NCBI RefSeq assembly: GCF_035621475.1 | Contig: NZ_CP141799.1 | Coordinates: forward strand, 4,576,501-4,640,500 | Length of the DNA stretch: 64,000 nucleotides | Source of the DNA: Pseudomonas paeninsulae | GTDB taxonomy: Bacteria; Pseudomonadota; Gammaproteobacteria; Pseudomonadales; Pseudomonadaceae | Reading direction: 5' to 3' | In this document: piece after piece, positions 42,816 to 49,953 of the stretch | How positions within the stretch are numbered: the stretch's first letter is position 1 | Layout of the letters: every line of letters starts with the position of its first letter | Notes under the pieces: model-generated | What the model was told of the DNA's origin: nothing | Database searches by the model: none | The model's input: the letters and a program-made list of their open reading frames with translations, nothing else | Made by a program: the position numbers and the translations under genes

Positions 42816-44056
42816 AGTCACTTGAAGTCGAACAACGCCAGATCGTGGTCATCGGCGCCGGTCCCTCTGGCGCCATCGCCAGCGCCCTGCTCAAGCGCAA
42901 CGGCCATGACGTGCTGGTGCTGGAGCGCCAACGCTTCCCGCGCTTCTCGATCGGCGAGAGCCTGCTGTCGCACTGCCTGGACTTCCTCGAGGAGGCCGGG
43001 ATGCTCGAGGCGGTGCAGGCGGCCGGGTTCCAGACCAAGCATGGCGCGGCCTTCGCCTGGGGCGAGCGCTACAGCGACTTCGACTTCCGTGACGGCTTCA
43101 CCCCAGGCAAGAGCTCGACTTATCAGGTGCAGCGCGCCGATTTCGACAAGCTGCTGGCCGATCAGGCCGAGCTGCAGGGCGTGGAGATCCGTTACGAGGA
43201 AGAAATAGTCGCCGCCGACTTCAGCGGCGCCTGCCCGCGTCTGTCGGTACGGCGACTGGCCGACGGCCACGAATACCAGGTGGAATGCGCCTTCGTCCTC
43301 GACGGCAGCGGTTACGGTCGCGTGCTGCCGCGCCTGCTCGAGCTCGACATCCCCTCGAATTTCCCGGTGCGCCAGGCGCTGTTCACCCACGTCGAGGATC
43401 GCAGTGCCGACAGCGGCTTCGACCGCGAGAAGATCCTCATCACCACCCATCCCGACATGCAGGATGTGTGGTTCTGGACCATTCCCTTCAGCAACGGCCG
43501 CTGCTCGGTCGGGGTGGTCGCCGATGTCAGCCGCTATGCCGGCCGACCTGACGATCTGGATGCCTGCCTCAAGCAATTCGTCGCACAAACCCCCAGCCTC
43601 AACCGCGTACTGGTCAACGCCGTATGGGACACCCCGACCCGGGCCATCGGCGGTTACTCGGCCAACGTCAAACGCCTGCACGGACCGGGCTTCGCCCTGC
43701 TTGGCAACGCCGCGGAATTCCTCGACCCGGTGTTCTCCTCCGGGGTGACCATCGCCATGCGCTCGGCGAGCATGGCCGCCAGCGTGCTGCACCGGCAGTT
43801 GAGCGGCGAGCCGGTGGACTGGGAAGCAGACTTTGCCGTCCCGCTCAAGCGCGGCATCGATACCTTCCGGGTCTACGTCGAGGGCTGGTACGACGGCTCC
43901 TTCCAGGACGTGATTTATTTCCCGCACGCCTCGGTGGAGATTCGCCGAATGATCAGTTCGATCCTCGCCGGCTATGCCTGGGACGAGAAAAACCCCTATG
44001 TCGCCGAGCCCAAACGGCGCCTGCGCGTACTGGCCGAACTCTGTGCCACCCACTGA
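42812..44056 (+). CDS. FAD-dependent oxidoreductase (halogenase-like fold) of the polyene cluster
   Basis: 414 residues. The FAD motif IVVIGAGPSGAIASALLKRNG lies at residues 10-30, then RFSIGESLLSHCLDFLEEAG, typical of the geranylgeranyl-reductase/halogenase superfamily. The region GFALLGNAAEFLDPVFSSGV is the second FAD contact. The WxWxIP motif of flavin halogenases is replaced by VWFWTIPFSNGRCSVGVV, which is close, but halogenation is unproved. It may modify the aryl head or the chain. It is followed 11 bp later by the methyltransferase gene. Confidence 0.87.
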   Translation: MKSLEVEQRQIVVIGAGPSGAIASALLKRNGHDVLVLERQRFPRFSIGESLLSHCLDFLEEAGMLEAVQAAGFQTKHGAAFAWGERYSDFDFRDGFTPGKSSTYQVQRADFDKLLADQAELQGVEIRYEEEIVAADFSGACPRLSVRRLADGHEYQVECAFVLDGSGYGRVLPRLLELDIPSNFPVRQALFTHVEDRSADSGFDREKILITTHPDMQDVWFWTIPFSNGRCSVGVVADVSRYAGRPDDLDACLKQFVAQTPSLNRVLVNAVWDTPTRAIGGYSANVKRLHGPGFALLGNAAEFLDPVFSSGVTIAMRSASMAASVLHRQLSGEPVDWEADFAVPLKRGIDTFRVYVEGWYDGSFQDVIYFPHASVEIRRMISSILAGYAWDEKNPYVAEPKRRLRVLAELCATH

Positions 44057-44067
44057 TAAGGACATCG

Positions 44068-44796
44068 ATGAACAACCCTGCCAGTAGCTACGTTGAAGAA
44101 ACCAGATTCGGTTTCTGGTTCCTGCAGAGCCGTGTCTGGGAGCAGCACGTACTGCGCGTGGCGGTCGCTGACCTCAAGCGCCTGATCGACGCGCCACTGC
44201 CCAGCGCCGCAGTGCTGCTGGATGCCGGCTGCGGCCAGGGCAAATCGTTCCGCCTGCTGCAGCAGGCGTTCGCCCCCGCGCAGCTGATCGGCCTGGATGC
44301 CGACTCGCACAGCCTCGCGTGCTCGGCCCGAGAAGCCGAGCGTCAGGGCCTGTCGGTGCGTCTGCTCGCCAGTGACTGCGCGGCGATCCAGTTGGACGAT
44401 GCCAGCGTCGATATGCTCTTTTGCCACCAGACCTTTCACCACCTGGTCGAGCAGCAACAAGCCCTCGGCGAATTCTGGCGCGTACTCAAGCCAGGCGGCC
44501 TGCTGCTGTTCGCCGAGTCGACCAAGTTCTATATCGATACCTGGGTGATCCGCTGGCTGTTCCGCCATCCGATGCAGGTGCAAAAAAGCGCCGAGCAATA
44601 CCTCGCCATGCTGCGCGACCAGGGCTTTGAGTTTGCCGCGCGCAACGTCTCTTACCCCTACCTGTGGTGGAGCCGCGCCAAGGACTTCGGTCTGCTCGAA
44701 CGCTGGGGCCTGCGCCAACCCAAACCGCCCGGCCAGCGTGACGAAACCCTGGTCAACCTGGCGGCACGCAAGCCGCTGGAGCAAGCCCGGCCATGA
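44068..44796 (+). CDS. SAM-dependent methyltransferase of the polyene cluster
   Basis: 242 residues, class I fold: motif I VLLDAGCGQGKSFRLL, then LIGLDADSHS and the post-motif FCHQTFHHLV, with FWRVLKPGGLLLFAE at motif III. It probably methylates the aryl head group (ring or hydroxyl), as the ApeB-type enzymes do. AAGG lies at 44058-44061 before the ATG at 44068. Its stop overlaps the next gene (ATGA at 44793-44796). Confidence 0.9.
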   Translation: MNNPASSYVEETRFGFWFLQSRVWEQHVLRVAVADLKRLIDAPLPSAAVLLDAGCGQGKSFRLLQQAFAPAQLIGLDADSHSLACSAREAERQGLSVRLLASDCAAIQLDDASVDMLFCHQTFHHLVEQQQALGEFWRVLKPGGLLLFAESTKFYIDTWVIRWLFRHPMQVQKSAEQYLAMLRDQGFEFAARNVSYPYLWWSRAKDFGLLERWGLRQPKPPGQRDETLVNLAARKPLEQARP

Positions 44797-45293
44797 GGCG
44801 TCTAGTGCTACTCGGGATCGGCCTGCTGCTGACAGCCTGCGCGGCCCGCACGCCGCTGCCGTTGAGCCCGCCAATCCTCGCCACGCCATTGCCTGCGACC
44901 CTGCAAATCCAGCGCGAGCAGGCCGGCGAACAGCAGTTCTGGTGGCTGGTGATGCAAGCCGAGGGGCCAGCCCTGCGCTGGTCGCTGTTCGATCCGCTCG
45001 GCGTGCCCCTGGCGCGCCAACTGTGGCAAGACGGCGCTTGGCGGGCCGACGGCCTGCTCCCGCCAAATGGCGAAGCACTCGAACTGTTCGCCGCCCTGCT
45101 GTTCGCCCTGACCCCGACCGATGCCTTGGCCACCAGCTATACGCCCGCGACCTGGCAATTGCTGGCCGGTGGTCAGCGCCGGCTTACCCCCCATTGGCGA
45201 ATCAGCTACCGTGCGCCCCTGGACTTCACCCTGAACCAGGCGCACGACCTGAGTTACCGGGTCCACGTGCTCTCCAACCAGGAGATTCCCTGA
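44793..45293 (+). CDS. DUF3261 lipoprotein of the polyene cluster
   Basis: 166 residues with a lipoprotein signal, MRRLVLLGIGLLLTACAART; the lipidated Cys is residue 16 (lipobox LLTAC). The mature part has FWWLVMQAEGPALRWSLFDPLGVPLARQLW, characteristic of DUF3261 proteins that accompany aryl polyene genes. Probably anchored in the outer membrane as acceptor of the polyene, by analogy with LolB after LolA. Stop and next start overlap as TGATG at 45291-45295. Confidence 0.88.
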   Translation: MRRLVLLGIGLLLTACAARTPLPLSPPILATPLPATLQIQREQAGEQQFWWLVMQAEGPALRWSLFDPLGVPLARQLWQDGAWRADGLLPPNGEALELFAALLFALTPTDALATSYTPATWQLLAGGQRRLTPHWRISYRAPLDFTLNQAHDLSYRVHVLSNQEIP

Positions 45294-46507
45294 TGCCCGG
45301 CTACCTCAACGCCCTCGGCCTGATCTGCGCCCTCGGCCAGGACAAACAGGCTGTCGCCGATGCCTTGTTCGCCGGCGACAGCGGCGGCATGCGCGCGCAG
45401 GACGGCTGGGTCAGCGGCCGCAGCCTGACGGTCGGCGCGGTGCATGCCGAATTACCGCCGATGCCGAGCGGCATGCAGGCCTCGTTCAGCCGCAACAATC
45501 AGTTGCTGCTGGCCGCCGCACTGCAGATCGAGCCGCAGATTCGCGCCGCCATCGCCGAGTACGGTGGCGCACGCGTCGGCGTGGTGCTCGGCACCAGCAC
45601 CTCGGGCATTCACGAAGCCAGCCAGGGCATTGCCCGCTTCCTCCACGACGGCGCGCTGCCGGCGGACTATAGCTATGCCCAACAGGAAATCGCCGCCCCG
45701 GCCAGCTTTCTCGCCGAGTGGCTCGGCCTGAGCGGCCCGGCCTACTGCCTGTCCACCGCCTGCACCTCCAGCGCCCGCGCCCTGCTCAGCGCCCAGCGCC
45801 TGCTGCAGCAGGGCATGTGCGACGCGGTGTTATGCGGCGGAGTGGACAGCCTGTGTCGCCTGACCCTGAACGGTTTCACTGCGCTGGAAGCGGTGTCTGC
45901 CGAACGCTGCAATCCGTTCTCGCTGAATCGCCAGGGCATCAATATTGGCGAAGCGGCGGCGTTGTTTGTCATGACCCGAACGCCGCTGACCCACGGCGAG
46001 GCTGCAGCGGCAGAAGCGCCGATCGCCCTGCTCGGCGGTGGCGCCAGCTCGGATGCTTACCACATCTCCGCGCCCGAACCCCAGGGCCTTGGCGCCCAGC
46101 AGGCGATGCGCAAGGCCCTGGCCGCCGCAGGCGTAGCCGCCGAGGAGATCGACTACCTGAACCTGCACGGCACCGCCACCCAGCACAACGATGCGATGGA
46201 AAGCCTGGCGGTACAGGCCGTGTTTCCCCAAGGCGTACCCTGTTCCTCGACCAAGCCGCTAAGCGGCCACACCCTGGGCGCCGCTGGAGCGCTGGAGGCG
46301 GCGTTCTGTTGGCTGACCCTGAGCGCCTACAACCGCGATCAGCGCCTGCCGCCCCATCTGTGGGACGGCCAGAGCGATCCGCAACTGCCGCGCCTGCAGC
46401 TGGTCGACGCGCGTGCCGCGGTCGCCAGGCGCCCGCAGCGGCTGATGAGCAACTCGTTCGCCTTTGGCGGCAGCAACCTGTCGCTGATTCTCGGAGCCAT
46501 GCCATGA
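45293..46507 (+). CDS. Beta-ketoacyl-ACP synthase, main elongating type, of the polyene cluster
   Basis: 404 residues with the full Cys-His-His triad: STACTSSARAL, LHGTATQHND and GHTLGAAGALEAAF. It ends NSFAFGGSNLSLILG. It performs decarboxylative condensation with malonyl-ACP. The likely partner is the short ketosynthase-like protein at 31784, the pair corresponding to ApeO/ApeC. The start is within TGATG after the lipoprotein gene, and its stop overlaps the ApeP gene (ATGA). Confidence 0.92.
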   Translation: MPGYLNALGLICALGQDKQAVADALFAGDSGGMRAQDGWVSGRSLTVGAVHAELPPMPSGMQASFSRNNQLLLAAALQIEPQIRAAIAEYGGARVGVVLGTSTSGIHEASQGIARFLHDGALPADYSYAQQEIAAPASFLAEWLGLSGPAYCLSTACTSSARALLSAQRLLQQGMCDAVLCGGVDSLCRLTLNGFTALEAVSAERCNPFSLNRQGINIGEAAALFVMTRTPLTHGEAAAAEAPIALLGGGASSDAYHISAPEPQGLGAQQAMRKALAAAGVAAEEIDYLNLHGTATQHNDAMESLAVQAVFPQGVPCSSTKPLSGHTLGAAGALEAAFCWLTLSAYNRDQRLPPHLWDGQSDPQLPRLQLVDARAAVARRPQRLMSNSFAFGGSNLSLILGAMP

Positions 46508-46968
46508 GCCTGTGGCCCATCGCCGAATTACTGCCGCATGCCGGCGACATGATCCTGATCGACGAAGTGCTGCACTTCGCCGAAGACGATGTCGAAACCC
46601 GCCTGACCGTGCGCCCCGGCGGCCTGTTCAATCAAGCCGACGGCAGCCTGCCGGCCTGGGTCGGGATCGAGCTGATGGCGCAAAGCGTGGCCGCCTACGC
46701 CGGCTGCCAGGCGCGCCAGGCCGGCGTGCCGGTGGCGCTGGGCTTCCTCCTCGGCACGCGCAATTTCCAATGCAACGTCGAGCGCTTCCCCGCCGGCAGC
46801 GAACTGCATATCCAGGCCCAGCGCTCGCTGCAGGACGACAATGGCATGGGCGTGTTCGCCTGCCACCTGCGCGGCCCCGGCATCCATGCCGAAGCGCGCC
46901 TCAACGTCTTCTGCCCGCCGCAGGTGGCCAGCTACCTGCAAGAACAACCCGAGGAAGCCACGCCATGA
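46504..46968 (+). CDS. apeP: ApeP-type 3-hydroxyacyl-ACP dehydratase
   Basis: 154 residues, hotdog fold. It starts MSLWPIAELLPHAGDMILID, and the central helix reads WVGIELMAQSVAAYAGCQAR with the catalytic-type Glu. It dehydrates the beta-hydroxy intermediate, giving the conjugated double bonds, probably together with the ApeI domain fused to the ligase. Its TGA overlaps an ATG (46965-46968), but that ATG belongs to the first unit of the 94-bp array and not to the ketoreductase gene. Confidence 0.9.
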   Translation: MSLWPIAELLPHAGDMILIDEVLHFAEDDVETRLTVRPGGLFNQADGSLPAWVGIELMAQSVAAYAGCQARQAGVPVALGFLLGTRNFQCNVERFPAGSELHIQAQRSLQDDNGMGVFACHLRGPGIHAEARLNVFCPPQVASYLQEQPEEATP

Positions 46969-47340
46969 CGGGCCCGATTCTGCTCAGCGGCCCCAGCCGT
47001 GGTCAAAGCGCCCGCGCCAGCGTGGCAAGTCGCCCGGCGCATTTACGAGAGATCGCACATGACTGATCCGATTCTGCTCGCCGGCTCCAGCCGCGGTCAT
47101 AGCGCCCGCGCCAGCGTGGCAAGTTGCCCGACGCATTTACGGGAGATCGCACATGACTGATCCGATTCTGCTCACCGGCTCCAGCCGCGGTCATAGCGCC
47201 CGCGCCAGCGTGGCAAGTCGCCGAGCGCATTTTCGAGAGACTGCACATGACTGACCCAATTCTGCTCACCGGCTCCAGCCGTGGTCATAGCGCCCGCGCC
47301 AGCGTGGCACGTCGCCGCGCGTATTTTCGAGAGACTGCAC
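46965..47340 (+). repeat. Array of four 94-bp tandem units, each a mini-ORF copying the ketoreductase start
   Basis: Units begin at 46965, 47059, 47153 and 47247, exactly 94 bp apart, and the ketoreductase ATG follows at 47341. Neighbouring units differ at 11, 9 and 6 of 94 positions by my count, with no insertions or deletions. Each opens with a near copy of the first 39 bases of the ketoreductase gene (35 of 39 for unit 3), encoding MTDPILLTGSSRG or close. Each frame runs 33 codons to a TGA that overlaps the next ATG as ATGACTGA. Mini-ORFs: 46965-47066, 47059-47160, 47153-47254, 47247-47348. The peptides end RETAHD or REIAHD and are Arg/His-rich. GAGAG or GGGAG 7-9 bases before each internal ATG can serve as a ribosome-binding site. 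Confidence 0.93.
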
Positions 47341-48069
47341 ATGACTGATCCGATTCTGGTCACTGGTTCCAGCCGCGGCATCGGCCGCGCCATCGCCCTG
47401 CGCCTGGCCCAGGCCGGCTTCGACATCGTCCTGCACTGCCGCGCCCGGCGTGACGAGGCCGAGGCGGTACAAGCGCAGATCCAGGCACTCGGCCGCCAGG
47501 CGCGCATTCTGCAGTTCGATGTCGCCGAGCGCGCCGCCTGCCGAGAAGTACTCGAAGCCGATGTGGAAAAACATGGCGCCTACTATGGCGTGGTGTGCAA
47601 CGCCGGCCTGACCCGCGACGGCGCCTTTCCGGCGTTGAGCGAAGACGACTGGGATCAGGTGCTGCGCACCAATCTCGACGGTTTCTATAACGTCCTGCAT
47701 CCGCTTACCATGCCGATGATCCGCCGGCGCCAGCCGGGCCGCATCGTCTGCATCACCTCGGTATCCGGGCTGATCGGCAACCGTGGCCAGGTCAATTACA
47801 GCGCGTCCAAGGCCGGGGTCATAGGTGCGGCCAAGGCCCTGGCCATCGAACTGGGCAAACGCAGGATCACGGTCAACTGCGTGGCGCCGGGCTTGATCGA
47901 CACCGAGATGCTCGACGAAAACCTGCCGCTGGAGGACATCCTCAAGATGATCCCCGCCGCACGCATGGGCACCCCGGCAGAAGTGGCCGGGGCGGTGAAT
48001 TTTCTGATGTCCGAGGAGGCGGCCTACATTACCCGCCAGGTCCTCTCGGTAAACGGTGGGTTGTGTTGA
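47341..48069 (+). CDS. 3-ketoacyl-ACP reductase (FabG-like SDR) of the polyene cluster
   Basis: 242 residues. NADPH motif TGSSRGIGRAIA at 8-19, NAG in VVCNAGLTRDGAF, and the catalytic Ser, Tyr and Lys in ITSVSGLIGNRGQVNYSASK. It reduces the beta-keto group in each polyene cycle (ApeQ equivalent). The ATG at 47341 is the fifth member of a 94-bp series of start regions. The last mini-ORF stops inside codons 2-3 of this gene, so it is probably translated by re-initiation. Its stop and the next start overlap as TGATG (48067-48071). Confidence 0.94.
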   Translation: MTDPILVTGSSRGIGRAIALRLAQAGFDIVLHCRARRDEAEAVQAQIQALGRQARILQFDVAERAACREVLEADVEKHGAYYGVVCNAGLTRDGAFPALSEDDWDQVLRTNLDGFYNVLHPLTMPMIRRRQPGRIVCITSVSGLIGNRGQVNYSASKAGVIGAAKALAIELGKRRITVNCVAPGLIDTEMLDENLPLEDILKMIPAARMGTPAEVAGAVNFLMSEEAAYITRQVLSVNGGLC

Positions 48070-49295
48070 TGAAACGAGTCGTAGTCACCGGCATGGCCGG
48101 CATCACCTCGCTGGGCAGCGACTGGGCAAGCATCGAGGCGAATTTGCGGGCCGGCAAGAGCGGCATCCGCTACATGCACGAGTGGGATCGTTTCACTGAA
48201 CTGAACACCCGCCTCGGCGGGCCAGTCGATGACTTTGCGGTGCCCAAATACTGGACCCGCAAGCAGCTGCGCAGCATGGGCCGGGTGGCCAAACTGGCAG
48301 TCCGGGCCGCCGAACGGGCGCTGGACGATGCCGGCCTGCTCGGCGACGAGTCGATCAAGGATGGGCGCATGGGCGTGGCCTGCGGCTCCTCCACCGGCAG
48401 CACCGAGGAGATCAAGGCCTTTGGCAACATGCTGCTCAACTCGGTGGCCGACGGCCTCAACGCCAACTCCTATGTGCGCATGATGCCGCACACCACGGCG
48501 GCCAATATCAGCATCTTCTTCGGTCTCAAGGGCCGCCTGATCCCGACTTCCAGCGCCTGCACCAGTGGCAGCCAGGGTATCGGCTACGCCTATGAGGCGA
48601 TCAAGTTCGGCCGCTTGCCGCTGATGCTCGCCGGCGGCGCGGAGGAGCTCTGCCCGACCGAAGCCATGGTGTTCGACGCGCTCTACGCCACCAGCCTGAA
48701 GAACGACACCCCACACTGCTCGCCGCGCCCCTACGACAGCGCTCGCGACGGTCTGGTGATCGGCGAAGGCGCCGGCATGCTGGTACTGGAAGAACTGCAG
48801 CACGCCCTGGCGCGTGGTGCCCACATCCACGCCGAGATCGTCGGCTTCGGTAGCAATGCCGACGGCCAGCACGCCACCAAACCGGAGCTGGTGACCATGC
48901 GTGGCGCCATGCAACTGGCCCTGGCAGACGCCAACCTGGAGCCTGCGGCGATCGGCTACGTCAATGGTCATGGTACCGCCACCGAGCAGGGCGACATCGC
49001 CGAGTCCCTGGCCACCAGTAGCCTGTTCGGCGCACAGATGCCGATCAGCTCGCAGAAGAGCTTCCTCGGTCACACCCTCGGCGCCTGTGGTGCACTGGAA
49101 TCCTGGTTCAGCATCGAGATGATGAACCGCGACAGCTACGTACCCACCCTCAACCTCGACGATATCGACCCGGCCTGCGGCGAACTGGACTACCTGCGCG
49201 GCGAGTTCCGCCAGATGAGCAACCAATACGTGATGAACAACAACTTCGCCTTCGGCGGGGTCAACACCTCGCTGATCTTCCGCCGCTGGCGCTGA
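48069..49295 (+). CDS. Beta-ketoacyl-ACP synthase, second full-length type, of the polyene cluster
   Basis: 408 residues. It begins MKRVVVTGMAGITSLGSDW, FabF-like. Active-site Cys in SSACTSGSQGIGYAYE, histidines in VNGHGTATEQGDIAE and LGHTLGACGALESWF, and the ending NFAFGGVNTSLIFRRW. It likely starts the chain on the aryl-ACP or acts as the homodimeric ApeR-type synthase. It is the last gene of the cluster; a GC stem (GGCCGG/CCGGCC, 49301-49317) without a clear T run follows. Confidence 0.92.
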   Translation: MKRVVVTGMAGITSLGSDWASIEANLRAGKSGIRYMHEWDRFTELNTRLGGPVDDFAVPKYWTRKQLRSMGRVAKLAVRAAERALDDAGLLGDESIKDGRMGVACGSSTGSTEEIKAFGNMLLNSVADGLNANSYVRMMPHTTAANISIFFGLKGRLIPTSSACTSGSQGIGYAYEAIKFGRLPLMLAGGAEELCPTEAMVFDALYATSLKNDTPHCSPRPYDSARDGLVIGEGAGMLVLEELQHALARGAHIHAEIVGFGSNADGQHATKPELVTMRGAMQLALADANLEPAAIGYVNGHGTATEQGDIAESLATSSLFGAQMPISSQKSFLGHTLGACGALESWFSIEMMNRDSYVPTLNLDDIDPACGELDYLRGEFRQMSNQYVMNNNFAFGGVNTSLIFRRWR

Positions 49296-49384
49296 GCGCT
49301 GGCCGGATTAGCCGGCCCCGGCAGTTAACCTTTTGCACACCCTACCCGCAGTTCCCAGTAAAGCCTCATAACAAGGAGCAACCC

Positions 49385-49828
49385 ATGAACGCCAAACCCT
49401 GGATCCTCGCCGTAGCCTGCCTGAGTCTGTTCCCAGCCGTGAGCCAGGCCCGGGACACCGCCCACTTCCTGCCGTTCGAAGCCGTCGTCCAGGAAGCGCT
49501 GAATGCCGGGCGCCTGGATGGCAGCGTGAAGTTCTACCTGGCCGGCACCAAGCCAGCGGGCAAGGTCAGCATTCTCAAGTCTGGGATCACCACCAGCCAG
49601 AAGACCAACGCCTTCAACAAGAGCGACGAAGCCGCCTGCCGCTGGGTCCTGCAATCGGCCTTGATCCGCCTGCAGAATGCCGCCAAGGCGGCCGGCGCCA
49701 ATGCCGTGGTGGATCTCGCCAGTAATTACAAGAACATCGAATACAAGGACAGCCAGAAGTACGAATGCCACGCTGGCGCGCTCATGGCCGGGGTCGCCCT
49801 CAAGGGCAACCTGGTCAAGGTCGAGTAG
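49385..49828 (+). CDS. Small secreted protein, often misannotated 'excinuclease'
   Basis: 147 residues with a signal peptide (LAVACLSLFPAVSQA, cut before RD). The mature part ends GANAVVDLASNYKNIEYKDSQKYECHAGALMAGVALKGNLVKV, a YbjQ/RcsF-like beta-alpha pattern with two Cys (CRWVLQ and YECHAG) that could form a disulfide. Proteins like it are sometimes labelled excinuclease ATPase subunit, but no ATPase motif is present. It starts 89 bp after the polyene cluster with AAGGAGC at 49373-49379. Periplasmic location is supported; function is unknown. Confidence 0.8.
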   Translation: MNAKPWILAVACLSLFPAVSQARDTAHFLPFEAVVQEALNAGRLDGSVKFYLAGTKPAGKVSILKSGITTSQKTNAFNKSDEAACRWVLQSALIRLQNAAKAAGANAVVDLASNYKNIEYKDSQKYECHAGALMAGVALKGNLVKVE

Positions 49829-49953
49829 CAGCGCCCAGCCCTGCCTCCCCTTCGGCGCCCAGCGCGGCAATCACGCGGCGCCGCATCGAGGTAACACCGC
49901 CGCACTCTGCGCAGCGGCCGATCACCGCGCCCGATATAAGGCCTTGTAGTCCC

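Noticed and set aside
42812..44056. Flavin-dependent halogenase
   Set aside because: The fold is related, but the WxWxIP motif is only approximate (VWFWTIP), and the enzyme sits in a pathway without known halogenation. It is left as an FAD oxidoreductase.
46965..47340. CRISPR array
   Set aside because: The units are contiguous, with no unique spacers. They contain start and stop codons and match the adjacent gene.
47003..47507. Minus-strand reading through the 94-bp array (repeated RISHVRS-like peptide)
   Set aside because: It arises because the array is open in several frames. No ribosome-binding site was recognised, and it opposes the operon. The plus-strand mini-ORFs explain the conserved start and stop signals better.
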